Source: Phycisphaerae bacterium
GTDB lineage: Bacteria > Planctomycetota > Phycisphaerae > Phycisphaerales > Phycisphaeraceae
Assembly (NCBI GenBank): GCA_030425705.1
Contig: JAUHZU010000009.1
Coordinates: 62,001-126,000, forward strand
Direction: 5' to 3'
Length of the DNA stretch: 64,000 nucleotides
Shown: in pieces, positions 52,769-61,492 of the stretch
How the letters are laid out: each line of letters starts with the position of its first letter
How positions within the stretch are numbered: the stretch's first letter is position 1
Notes under the pieces: generated by a model
Seen by the model: only the letters and a program-made list of their open reading frames with translations
What the model was told of the DNA's origin: nothing
The model's database searches: none
Position numbers and translations under genes: made by a program

Positions 52769-53965
52769 CTAATCCTCCCGCATCGCGTCCGCGGGGTGCT
52801 GGGTCACTGCCCACACGGCCGGAAGAACCGCGGCAAGCGCCGCAAACAGCGTGGCCCCGGCGACCACGGATACCAGTAGCACAGCGCCCGGCCGGAGTGA
52901 ATCTGTGCCGACTTCAAACACGCCCGGGCCCCTGAAAACCACAAGCATCCAACCGGCCGCAACGCCGAGCAACGCGCCGAGCAGCGCCAGAAGCAGCGCC
53001 TTGCCAAAGAACAGCACACCCACGGAGATCGAGCCCTTGCCGAGGGCACGGAGCACGCCGATCTCGCCGCGGCGGTCGCGGACGTTCAGCACGGTGATCG
53101 CACCGATTACGATCGGTACGCCGATGAGGATCACCGGCAGCATGACGCCGTGGAACCGCTCGATGACGCCGGACTGCTGCGCGAGCACGGACCGCTGCAA
53201 CACCCGGGCGTTGGCGACGTCGGCCTCCCGCTGCACCTGCAGCTCCGGCGCGACTGATGCCAGCTCCGTCCGGAGGATGGTCAGCGCCTCCTGCTCGGGG
53301 TCCTGGCAGCTCACGCAGTCGAGCGCCTCGATCTTGTTGATCTGCCCGGGCCGATCCAGCAGGCGCTGGGCGTCGGCGAGGTCGGCGTAGACCCGCAGGT
53401 CCTCGGCCGTGCCTTTGGGGACATACACCAACGCCACACGCATCGTCTCGCCCAAAACCTCGACGCTGTCGCCGGTCGCGACGCCGAGCGCCTCGGCCAC
53501 CGCGCTGCCCAGTTCGAGCGTGCCGGGTTCAACCCCGTCGTTCATCTTCTTCTTGGGCCGGCCCGGGGTGTGCTGCGACGCGGCGATGCCCGTGAACAGC
53601 ACCGGCCGACCGGCCAACTCGACCCGCGCCTCGAGCATCAGGATCAGGTGGTTCATCGACACCGCGTCCTGGGCGACCAGGCGGTCGATCACCGAGTCCG
53701 CGACCGTGTCGGGCGAGACCCCGCCGGCGTCGTAGTAGTCCGCCAGGTCGGTCGACGCCGGGATCAGCGTCAGGTTCGAGCCCATCGCCTTCTGGATGCG
53801 GCGGGTGGCGTCCTCGGCCTGCGCCGCGTGTTCCGACAGGGCGCTGGCACCGGACTGGTAGAACACGACCAGCCCGCTCGCGGCCGCGACGGTCAGCACG
53901 ATCAGCGCCGCGTTCACCGGCCGAAACCGCAGTTCCTTCAGGATCAGCGCGCAAACGCCTGGCAT
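52769..53965 (-). CDS. FtsX/MacB-like ABC permease with a Cys pair in its extracytoplasmic domain
   Basis: A 398-residue permease with the FtsX fold: one helix near residues 15-35 (NAALIVLTVAAASGLVVFYQ), a large periplasmic domain (about 38-265), and three C-terminal helices (from about 270: VMLPVILIGVPIVIGAITVL and on) with NVRDRRGEIGVLRALGKG as the cytoplasmic coupling motif. The periplasmic domain carries EALDCVSCQDPEQE near residue 218, a C-x-x-C pair not usual in MacB. Begins one base after the upstream gene stops. Confidence 0.85.
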   Translation of the reverse strand: MPGVCALILKELRFRPVNAALIVLTVAAASGLVVFYQSGASALSEHAAQAEDATRRIQKAMGSNLTLIPASTDLADYYDAGGVSPDTVADSVIDRLVAQDAVSMNHLILMLEARVELAGRPVLFTGIAASQHTPGRPKKKMNDGVEPGTLELGSAVAEALGVATGDSVEVLGETMRVALVYVPKGTAEDLRVYADLADAQRLLDRPGQINKIEALDCVSCQDPEQEALTILRTELASVAPELQVQREADVANARVLQRSVLAQQSGVIERFHGVMLPVILIGVPIVIGAITVLNVRDRRGEIGVLRALGKGSISVGVLFFGKALLLALLGALLGVAAGWMLVVFRGPGVFEVGTDSLRPGAVLLVSVVAGATLFAALAAVLPAVWAVTQHPADAMRED

Positions 53966-53966
53966 C

Positions 53967-55226
53967 TCAGCGGCCTCCCCGTGAACGCAGGACCAGCAGC
54001 GTCGCGGACACGGCTACGACCAGCGCAAACCCGCCGAGCACCAGCAGCACGGTCTGGACCGGTTTCGGGCCGTCGGACACGGCCGCAGCGGTGGCGGGGA
54101 CAGGGGCTGCTCCGGCCGAGCGATCCCCGGGCGTGTCCGCTGCGCGCGGTTGTACCGCCGCATCGCGAGTTGGCGTGTCGGCGCTTGGCGTGGGCGGCAC
54201 GGTCGTCGCGGGGTCGCTCAGGTCGTGGATCGTGAGCCCCGGGATCCCGATCTGTGTCCCGGCGTCCTCGGTAAACGGGTCTCGGATGTCTACCCCCGCG
54301 CCGGGGCCGCGCTCCAGGATGCGGGACACGGCCGCGCGGGTCGCGGCGCTTTCGGGGTCGAAGCCCAGCGCGTCATACGCCCGGCGGCGCAGGGCGTCGT
54401 CCCAGACCAGCGGGACCGATGTGCCGTAAAGCCAGCCGCGGTCCAGGTCGCACTCGCAGTCGCGGGCGACAACGCTGAGCATGGTGAACAGCGCGTGATC
54501 GGTGAGCTTGTGGCCGGTGAGCACGTCGCCGAGGCGGCGGCCCTTGCCGTAGAGCACGGCGACGGAGGGCATCGGCTCGTCGGCGTCGGTGATGCCCAGC
54601 GACCAGAGCAGCCAGCGTTCCGCTTCACGCTCGTCCACCGGGATAACGCGCAGCGCTGGGCCGACCTCAATCACTCGGTCGAACCCGGACTTTACCGCAT
54701 TGATGCGCTGGATGGCGGCCTCCGCGAGTTCGCGCGCGGCATCGTTGGCACCGTCGTCCGTGCCTTCGACGAGCAGGACCGTCGCGTAGCCGTCGATGAG
54801 CGCGGCGGCGAGGCCATCGCGCGCCGGGGAACGGGTCAGCGCACCGATGGTTGATACGAGTCCTCGTCGGTCGCCACCGGGCGAGGTGCCCAGGAGTTCG
54901 TTCCTGCCATCGGGCGCATACACCACCGCGGCGGGGAGGTCGCCCCCGGCTCGGTCCACAACATCCGCAAACTGCGTCCCCTCCCCTGCCGAGCCGAGCG
55001 TCACCACCACATTGCCCGGTCCGATCGCGGCACGCGCCTCGGCCAGCACACTGTCTCGCTCATTCGCATCGGCTGTTGCTGGCACCGCGATCACCACGCG
55101 GTACGGCCCGCCATGCAGCGGCACAAACCCCACCTCGCGCACGCAATACTCACACGCACCCGCCAGCGCGGCGGGCAACAGCATCAGCACGAACGCGGCG
55201 AGCAATCGGGAAAGTCGTAAGTGCAT
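53967..55226 (-). CDS. Secreted, C-terminally anchored Cys-rich protein
   Basis: A 419-residue protein with a signal peptide (HLRLSRLLAAFVLMLLPAAL) cleaved near AGAC; the AGAC end could also serve as a lipobox. The mature protein opens with CEYCVREVGFVPL (C25-x-x-C28) and has VVARDCECDLDRGW in the middle. The N-terminal 240 residues are alpha/beta (YRVVIAVPATADANERDSVL, ATVLLVEGTDDGANDAAREL), a Thr/Pro-rich linker follows, and one membrane helix (about 395-415, TVLLVLGGFALVVAVSATLL) anchors it. Family not recognised. It heads the operon of ABC genes, so it is likely a periplasmic partner of the FtsX-like permease. Confidence 0.78.
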   Translation of the reverse strand: MHLRLSRLLAAFVLMLLPAALAGACEYCVREVGFVPLHGGPYRVVIAVPATADANERDSVLAEARAAIGPGNVVVTLGSAGEGTQFADVVDRAGGDLPAAVVYAPDGRNELLGTSPGGDRRGLVSTIGALTRSPARDGLAAALIDGYATVLLVEGTDDGANDAARELAEAAIQRINAVKSGFDRVIEVGPALRVIPVDEREAERWLLWSLGITDADEPMPSVAVLYGKGRRLGDVLTGHKLTDHALFTMLSVVARDCECDLDRGWLYGTSVPLVWDDALRRRAYDALGFDPESAATRAAVSRILERGPGAGVDIRDPFTEDAGTQIGIPGLTIHDLSDPATTVPPTPSADTPTRDAAVQPRAADTPGDRSAGAAPVPATAAAVSDGPKPVQTVLLVLGGFALVVAVSATLLVLRSRGGR

Positions 55227-55319
55227 CAGGTTCGGGGCTTCGCTAGGAGTGCTTACCCGCCAGGGCAGGATTGTTACATGATAGACCCGGCGGATCGATC
55301 GGCTGCAAGAAACGGGGGA

Positions 55320-58300
55320 TCAGTCTGACGCCTCGGCCTGCCCCGCCCGCTCACTGGTCGCTTTGGGCATCCATCCCAGCGAGGTCTCGATCCACGAGCC
55401 GCACGAGCACCCCCCGCCGCCCTCCGGCGAGAGCACCATGCCCCCTGCCGGGATCGTGCTGATCCAGCAGTCCGGGCGGTGCCGGTCCCACCGGCTGATC
55501 TGTTCGTCGTTCACGCTCCACATCATCGTGTCGCCCGCGCGGGCGAACAACGCGTTGCGGGTCAGCGTGTACGTCCCGCACTGGTGCCCGTCGGGGAAGT
55601 CCAGGTCGAATTGGCTGCCGGTCTCCAGGTCCATGACCTTTGGCCGCATGAACACCAGGTTGCCAACGACCGCAGGCCTGACGAGGTGCTTGCCGTGGTG
55701 GTCCGCCTGCCACGCAAACCGCGTGTCCCAGACGGGGCTGCCATCACTCGCTTCGAGGCAGTAGAGGGCAAACTCGTTGTCCGCCGAACTGGACAGCAGC
55801 AGCTTGCCCTGCGAGTGGACTAGGTAGAACGCGGTCACGCCGGGCATCGGGTCGATCGGCTTCTCGTAGAGCGTACGGCCGCTGAACGCGTCCACCGCGA
55901 CGAGGTAAAGGTCCCGCCACAACGCGTCAGACTGCAGCCGGCGGGTCGCGCCGCGCACCACTTCGGTGTTGCGTGCTTCGACGAAGTAGAGCACGGTCCG
56001 GCCGTCTTCATTTTCGCCGACCGAGAGGGTCGCGTTCAGGGCCAGCCCCTCGCTACGTCGCCAGAGTTCCCGGCCGGTCTCGGGGTCGACCGCGAAGAGC
56101 GCATCCGACGCGACTTTCCCCGCCAACTCGCCGTCGTGCTGGTCGTACCAGTTCGTCCCGCCCCACCAGTCGGTGAAGATCGCCCCGGGCCGGACGCTGG
56201 AGCCCAGCAGCACACCCGCCCGATCACCGGTCTGCCCGGCCCGGGCGACAAACCCCCAGTCCCAGGCGCGCTCGGCGTCCCGGTTCCCCGCGGCGCGGAA
56301 CCGCTGGAGGATCTCGCCGGTTCGGCCATCAATCTGCAACATCTCGTCGAGTACCGCGACGTACAGGTGCCTGTCGTCGGCACACCAGTTCGCACTGTCG
56401 CGCGGGACGTTCCACCGCATCATCTCGGGGACCTCGACCGACCAGAGGATCGTGCCGTTGTACTGGTCACAGCAGATGATGCGTTGCAGCCCCTGCATGT
56501 AGAGGCGTCCGCCCGCCGCGAGCGGCGCGGGCTTGCGGGTCTGGCGGTCCGACTGGTATCGCGGGCCCGGCCGACCGACCCACTGCACCTCGAGGTCGTC
56601 GGTCGATGCGGCGTCGGCCAGCGCTTCCCCGCCAAAGGAGGAGTTGTCGGCCCCGCCGTACATGTGCCCCCAGTCGCCGCTGCCCTCGATCGGCGGCGCG
56701 GTCCAGACAATCTCACCGTCCTGCACCAGCACGCCACCGGGCTGGAGAAACCGGCGGACCTGATCGCGGGTGATCCTAAGCGTCTCCCGGCCTGCCACGG
56801 GGTAGACCACCACATTGGCAAAAAGTTCCGGCAATGGAAGGTCGGCCAGCGTTACGGCGTGGAACACCGTGACGCGCCGGCCGTACACCCCGCTTGCAAC
56901 CAACCGACGGCGGTGATCGGCCACTTCGGCGGAGTCCTCCAACACACAGATAACATGCAACGCGGTCGCATTGGACAAGGCATACGCCTCGCGCGCGGCA
57001 TCCGCCCCAAACACAAGCGCGAACCCACGGTCGGTTGGGAGTCGCTCAGTCAAAGAACTCGCCGCCAGCGTATTGGGCAGGTTGCTGCCATACGGCTCGT
57101 CGTGCTGCGGCCAGCCGGTGGTGTAGTTAAAAAACGTGTCGCACTCGAAGCTGCGGGTCGTGCATTCGTCCGAGCCCGACCGCGTGGTGATCTGGTACTG
57201 GTACACCGCATGGGCCTGCAGCCCGCGGATCGTGACGGCGTGCTCGGTACCGCGGTGGCCGCTCTCGGCCGTAATCGTCTCGCCATCACGCACGAAGGTG
57301 ATGCTTCCTGTGGTCGGCCGATCGGTGGCCCACTGCACGACCGCCTCACCCGGCGCGGTGAAGCGCAGGTAAGGCCCGAACGCCAGGAAGTTGCCGGCGG
57401 CCTCGGCCGGCAGTTCGGGGTCGGGGAAGTTTTCCGCCTTAGCACGGAACAGCGCGGTGATGTCGCGGTCGCGCAGCACATTCGTGTAGACACGGACCTC
57501 GTGGATCATGCCCTTGAGGCGGAAGTCTTCGTTCTCGTCCTTGTACGCGCCGATGACGTAGTGCACCGCATCGGGGTAGCGGATGTCGCCGCCCTGAGCG
57601 TCGGAGGAGGTCTCGTACCGGCCGTTGATATAGAGCCGCATCGTCTCGCCGTCGTAGGTGCCGACAACGTGGGCCCACCCGCCGGGGGTGAAGGGGTGGT
57701 TGGCGGATATGTAGGTCAGCGCGCCGCCCTGCTCGGTGCTGAGCCCGAAGCAGAACTTATCGTCGCGGAACCCCAGCAGCCAGCCCTGCTCATCGCTGCC
57801 GTTGTCCCGGACACAGCCGACGATCCCACCCCAGGCCATCGGCTCGTCGACGCGGACCCACGCCTCGACACTGAACTCCCGCCGAGGGAGGTTCGCGTTC
57901 CGGGGATCGGTCGCGAGTTCAACCAGCGTGCTGCCGCCGAAGCGCATCGCCTCCAGATTGCCGATCCGTTCGGTCGCGCCCGCGCCGACCAAGCGCCCGT
58001 GCAGGTCTTGCGACTGGTCGCGGACCAGGATGTCCCTGAAGCTCGCCGAGTCCACGCTCTGCCCGTCCGCATCACGCATCGCGCTGCGGTGAAAAACCCA
58101 CCGCCCCACCAGCCCGCGGGCCCGCACACGCTCCACCTCGGGCGACGCGATCAGCCCGTCGTCGCCTTCATGGATGCCGCCTTCCGCAACAGGAGGCACC
58201 GGCTGGTCACTCTCGCGGTAGCAGTAAATCCGCCCGCTGTCCGTGCTCACCAGCAGCGCTCCGTTGGCGACGACCAGGCCGTGAGCCGTGCCCTCGATGC

Positions 58301-59444
58301 CCGCCGACCAAGTGCGGTCGCCCGTCAGCGCGTCGTACGCGGTGACATTCCCGCGGCTGCCGACATACAGCGTCTGTCCCGCGAGGATCAGGTCGGCCGG
58401 CCCCTCGAGCTTGTGCCGCCAGAGCTCCCGCCCCTCCGCGAGGTCCAGCCCGATGACGGACTCGAGGTCCAGCAGGAACCCGAAGTTGCCGGATACCACC
58501 AGCGCGTGCCCCCGGCTGTACTGCGCCACCTGATCGTGCCCCACCAGCCCGCCCGCGCGGGCCTGGCCCTGCCGGAGGATGTGCTGGTCGGCGGTCATGA
58601 CCACGAACACCCCGCCGCCTCCGCCCAGGGAACCGAGTGACGCGCCGGCCCCGCAGTCGTAGCGCATCGGCGCGACGCGTCCCTGGGGCAGGATCAACTC
58701 GCGGTCGGTCGCGAGCATCGCGCCCTCCATCGTCTGCCGATCAAACCGCTGGCGGAACGTGCCCGCGCCGGCCTGCTCACCGGTCTCGGCGTTCACCGCG
58801 ACCAGGTACGACTCCTTCCAAGGCAGCAGCGACGCGCCGAAGTACGCGAGCCCGTCGCGCACGACAACGCCGGTACGCACCGGGTGGAACGAGATCGCCC
58901 GGCCGTTGTTGAGTACAAGGCGTTCGCCCTCGGTCGGGTGGTGCCGCCAGACCAGTTCTCCCGACGCCGCATCGACACAGTAGGCCGCGCCGTCGTCCGA
59001 CCCGAAGTAGACCCGGCCGTCCTCGACCATCGGTGCGATACGCACCGGCCCGCCGGTGGTAAACGTCCAGACGACCTCGCCGGTCTCGGCGTCGACCTTG
59101 TAGACCGAGTCGTCGGTCGATGAACCGAAGTAGACCGCGTCGCCGACCGCGACGGTGTGGTAGCACGGGTCGTAGTTCCGCATGGACGGCAGGTCTTTGA
59201 TCCCGGCGTAAGCATCCCAACGCGCAGGCCCCGGCCACGCGGGGAGCGGCGGCTCCGCGGCCGCATACACCCACGCCTCGGCCAGCCGTGCCGTATCGAG
59301 TTGCTCCGCCGTCGTGCCCGTCCGCGAGACATCGTGCCGGTAGGTCGGCCAGTCCTCGGCATGCACCGGCTGCACCATCGCGAGCGCGAAAAACAGGGCC
59401 ACGCCACACACGAGTACGAGCCGATGCGACAGTGTTTGCTGCAT
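55320..59444 (-). CDS. Giant exported protein: PQQ propeller, LamG, FN3-like, Rossmann-like and second PQQ propeller
   Basis: A 1374-residue secreted protein. The start is placed at ATG 59444 (GGGA nine bases upstream); a TTG at 59459 adds five residues. Signal peptide up to about residue 29 (VQPVHAEDW). Domains by position: PQQ-type propeller blades about 35-420 (DWPTYRHDVSRTGTT, VYKVDAETGEVVWTF); LamG about 445-670 (EFSVEAWVRVDEP, WAHVVGTYDGETMRLYINGR); purple-acid-phosphatase-like FN3 about 685-765; a Rossmann-like segment about 800-900 (ALHVICVLEDSAEVADHRRR); a second propeller about 945-1350. No catalytic motif is evident. Substrate binding or matrix role likely. Confidence 0.8.
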   Translation of the reverse strand: MQQTLSHRLVLVCGVALFFALAMVQPVHAEDWPTYRHDVSRTGTTAEQLDTARLAEAWVYAAAEPPLPAWPGPARWDAYAGIKDLPSMRNYDPCYHTVAVGDAVYFGSSTDDSVYKVDAETGEVVWTFTTGGPVRIAPMVEDGRVYFGSDDGAAYCVDAASGELVWRHHPTEGERLVLNNGRAISFHPVRTGVVVRDGLAYFGASLLPWKESYLVAVNAETGEQAGAGTFRQRFDRQTMEGAMLATDRELILPQGRVAPMRYDCGAGASLGSLGGGGGVFVVMTADQHILRQGQARAGGLVGHDQVAQYSRGHALVVSGNFGFLLDLESVIGLDLAEGRELWRHKLEGPADLILAGQTLYVGSRGNVTAYDALTGDRTWSAGIEGTAHGLVVANGALLVSTDSGRIYCYRESDQPVPPVAEGGIHEGDDGLIASPEVERVRARGLVGRWVFHRSAMRDADGQSVDSASFRDILVRDQSQDLHGRLVGAGATERIGNLEAMRFGGSTLVELATDPRNANLPRREFSVEAWVRVDEPMAWGGIVGCVRDNGSDEQGWLLGFRDDKFCFGLSTEQGGALTYISANHPFTPGGWAHVVGTYDGETMRLYINGRYETSSDAQGGDIRYPDAVHYVIGAYKDENEDFRLKGMIHEVRVYTNVLRDRDITALFRAKAENFPDPELPAEAAGNFLAFGPYLRFTAPGEAVVQWATDRPTTGSITFVRDGETITAESGHRGTEHAVTIRGLQAHAVYQYQITTRSGSDECTTRSFECDTFFNYTTGWPQHDEPYGSNLPNTLAASSLTERLPTDRGFALVFGADAAREAYALSNATALHVICVLEDSAEVADHRRRLVASGVYGRRVTVFHAVTLADLPLPELFANVVVYPVAGRETLRITRDQVRRFLQPGGVLVQDGEIVWTAPPIEGSGDWGHMYGGADNSSFGGEALADAASTDDLEVQWVGRPGPRYQSDRQTRKPAPLAAGGRLYMQGLQRIICCDQYNGTILWSVEVPEMMRWNVPRDSANWCADDRHLYVAVLDEMLQIDGRTGEILQRFRAAGNRDAERAWDWGFVARAGQTGDRAGVLLGSSVRPGAIFTDWWGGTNWYDQHDGELAGKVASDALFAVDPETGRELWRRSEGLALNATLSVGENEDGRTVLYFVEARNTEVVRGATRRLQSDALWRDLYLVAVDAFSGRTLYEKPIDPMPGVTAFYLVHSQGKLLLSSSADNEFALYCLEASDGSPVWDTRFAWQADHHGKHLVRPAVVGNLVFMRPKVMDLETGSQFDLDFPDGHQCGTYTLTRNALFARAGDTMMWSVNDEQISRWDRHRPDCWISTIPAGGMVLSPEGGGGCSCGSWIETSLGWMPKATSERAGQAEASD

Positions 59445-59502
59445 ATCAAACGATCCCAAAAAACGAGGCCGCGATCAACCCGATCTGCCGGCTCATGCGG
59501 AA

Positions 59503-59526
59503 ACGGCCCGCAACCGTACGGGCCGT
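59503..59526 (-). terminator. Hairpin terminator after the first H-x9-DG prepilin gene
   Basis: ACGGCCCG and CGGGCCGT pair perfectly around an eight-base loop, followed on the minus strand by TTCC. It lies 82 bases past the stop of the gene at 59608 and just upstream of the giant gene start, so it would separate their transcripts. Confidence 0.55.
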
Positions 59527-59607
59527 CTCCGGCGGGAACCTGTCAACCCTGAATGCCTGTCCGCTGACACGGCCGCTGCGTTATCACGAAATGGGGCTCA
59601 TCGCGGT

Positions 59608-60405
59608 TCAGTGCGGATCCTTCTGGAGGTCCCAGTCACACGCATCGGTCGAGCACTCGATGTCGCGGGCGTCGGTGCTCGCGACGTGGCCGTCCAGGTA
59701 GGTGTAGTTCGCGGTGTACCGGTCGCCGTGACGCTCCAGGCCCTGTTCACCCACACCGCCCGCGACGGCCGAGCGGTCGTATCCGGGCGACGCGACCGCC
59801 GTCAGCTTCTCGATCCAGAAGCTGTCCTCGGCATAGGCGATGAAGTTGCCGTCGGCGTCGTAGGAGCTGCTGCCCTCGGCGAAGCTGGGGGTCTCGGCCG
59901 CGGCCTGGGCCACGTCGAGCTTGGAGATCGGCAGGGCCGTGCCGTTGGGCGGGTTGTCGTAAGGTGGGCGGCGGCCGTGCGGGGGCATGAACCCCGCGGA
60001 ACGCCAGTGCACGTTCACCGCACCGGTCCCGCTGCGGAGGTACGTCTCGCCCGGCGTGACCTGGCCCTGGTCGTCGAACGCACCCGCGGCGTAGCTCGCC
60101 TCGCTTTCTTCAGGGCAGTCGTAGATGTCCGGCGTCTGGCTCGCGTAGTCCTTGTACAGGATCCCGCGCCACGACCACTCCACGCCGTCCACGATCCGCT
60201 GCATATCGACCAGTTCCCCCTTGTTGTCCGCGACGAACGCGTGCTCCATGATCCCGACCTGGCGCTGCCGGGACTTACAGCTGATCTCGCGGGCGGACTT
60301 GCGTGCCGCGCCGAGCGCGGGCAGCAGGATCGCGATCAGCAGCGCGATAATCGAGATCACAACGAGCAGTTCGATCAGGGTAAAGCCGGTGCGTTGGGGT
60401 TTCAT
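59608..60405 (-). CDS. Prepilin-type protein with H-x9-DG-like C-terminus, first
   Basis: A 265-residue protein with a perfect type IV pilin N-terminus: leader KPQRTG, then [20 protein letters not shown], with Glu at +5. The helix continues [20 protein letters not shown]. The globular part has Cys pairs ([17 protein letters not shown]), and [17 protein letters not shown] near the end resembles the H-x9-DG motif of planctomycete prepilins, with 11 residues between His and Asp. Likely an extracellular pseudopilin of an envelope-secretion system. Function unknown; many copies are typical of such genomes. Confidence 0.85.
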   Translation of the reverse strand: MKPQRTGFTLIELLVVISIIALLIAILLPALGAARKSAREISCKSRQRQVGIMEHAFVADNKGELVDMQRIVDGVEWSWRGILYKDYASQTPDIYDCPEESEASYAAGAFDDQGQVTPGETYLRSGTGAVNVHWRSAGFMPPHGRRPPYDNPPNGTALPISKLDVAQAAAETPSFAEGSSSYDADGNFIAYAEDSFWIEKLTAVASPGYDRSAVAGGVGEQGLERHGDRYTANYTYLDGHVASTDARDIECSTDACDWDLQKDPH

Positions 60406-60440
60406 GGTGGGCCTCGTCGGGGTGTCTACAGGCTGGATGC

Positions 60441-60472
60441 AAAACCCTCCGCCCGCGTCGGCGGCCGGAGGG
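60441..60472 (-). terminator. Hairpin terminator of the LamG PEP-CTERM gene
   Basis: CCCTCCG (60445-60451) pairs with CGGAGGG (60466-60472), extended by inner GC pairs. On the minus strand the stem is followed by TTTT, 20 bases after the stop of the gene at 60491. Confidence 0.65.
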
Positions 60473-60490
60473 AAGAAGAGGAGGACCGGT

Positions 60491-61258
60491 TCATCCGCGC
60501 CGACGGCGGGCGATCAGCAGCCCGCCGAGGCCAAGCAGCGCCAAAGACCCGGGCTCGGGGACAATGGTCGTGCCCACCACACCCAGCCCGGCAACCTGGC
60601 CGTCGGTCAGGGCCTCGTCGAAGATGGCGAGGTTGGAGACATTCAGCGGCGCGTCGTCGCCGTCGTTATCCGCGAGGATGTTGAGCACCGGATCGAGCGA
60701 GAACCGCCCATCGGTCCCCTGGGCGTCGCCGTCCACCCACAACACGCCATCGACGTAGGTGTGGTGGAAGCCGGCGTTGTCCACGGAGAACACGACGCGG
60801 TACCAGGTCTCGGCATCGAGCGTGTTGGTCGAGTAGCCCGTCGCACCCACGCCAACCGCGCCGGTCGGGCTCGAGGGCCGGATAAAGCCGTCGCCGTCGT
60901 TCGAGTTGCTGGTGTTGGTCTGGTAGAAGGTCAGCCACGAACCGAAGCTGGCCTGCGGGATCTGGATATCCATCACCAGCGACCACTGGTTGACGAAGGA
61001 CCCGCCGCCGTTGGGGGCGATGCCGTGCGTCATCGTGTAGAAGCTGCCGACCCCGAGCTGGGTCGCGCCGGCGTCCGCCCCACCGCTGCCCGCGACGGCC
61101 AGGTCGCTGCCCGTGAGCGCGAGGTCGATGCCCGTCGTCGCGGCGGTCAGGTCTCCGCTGTTCTCAAACTCCCAGAGCCCCACCAGCTCGGCCTGGGCCG
61201 AACCGGCTCCGACCACCAAACCGCCGGCCACCAACGCCTTTGCCACTGCTGCCTGCAT
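60491..61258 (-). CDS. LamG-domain PEP-CTERM exported protein
   Basis: A 255-residue secreted protein, start 61258 with AGGAGAA upstream. Signal peptide [20 protein letters not shown]. The mature domain is a LamG/concanavalin-like sandwich: [72 protein letters not shown] and [18 protein letters not shown]. The C-terminus [18 protein letters not shown] followed by RRRRG is a PEP-CTERM signal. Probably a sugar-binding or matrix protein. Divergent from the XylR-like regulator. Confidence 0.88.
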   Translation of the reverse strand: MQAAVAKALVAGGLVVGAGSAQAELVGLWEFENSGDLTAATTGIDLALTGSDLAVAGSGGADAGATQLGVGSFYTMTHGIAPNGGGSFVNQWSLVMDIQIPQASFGSWLTFYQTNTSNSNDGDGFIRPSSPTGAVGVGATGYSTNTLDAETWYRVVFSVDNAGFHHTYVDGVLWVDGDAQGTDGRFSLDPVLNILADNDGDDAPLNVSNLAIFDEALTDGQVAGLGVVGTTIVPEPGSLALLGLGGLLIARRRRG

Positions 61259-61450
61259 CACAATTCTCCTGGTAAAAATCCAATCATTGGCGAGAAACAT
61301 CAGACCACGCGTCCGACGCTTTGATGGGCACCAGTATGCAGGCCCCCCGGGTGCCCCGGTAGTCGAACGAGCGCAAGATTCCTGTCTTTATGCGCAATCG
61401 CTTACCGCATTTGCACGCTGTAACCCACTTTTATAGATTCGCTAACCGAA

Positions 61451-61478
61451 GATTTGCGTTGTGTCTCCTTCGCAAATC
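61451..61478. promoter_or_regulatory. Inverted repeat GATTTGCG / CGCAAATC, operator candidate
   Basis: Perfect 8-base arms (61451-61458 and 61471-61478) with a 12-base spacer, ending 14 bases before the regulator start. The centre-to-centre distance of 20 bases (two helical turns) suits a dimeric AraC or LacI-type protein, so autoregulation by the neighbouring gene product is plausible. Confidence 0.5.
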
Positions 61479-61492
61479 CAGATAATGAGCCC

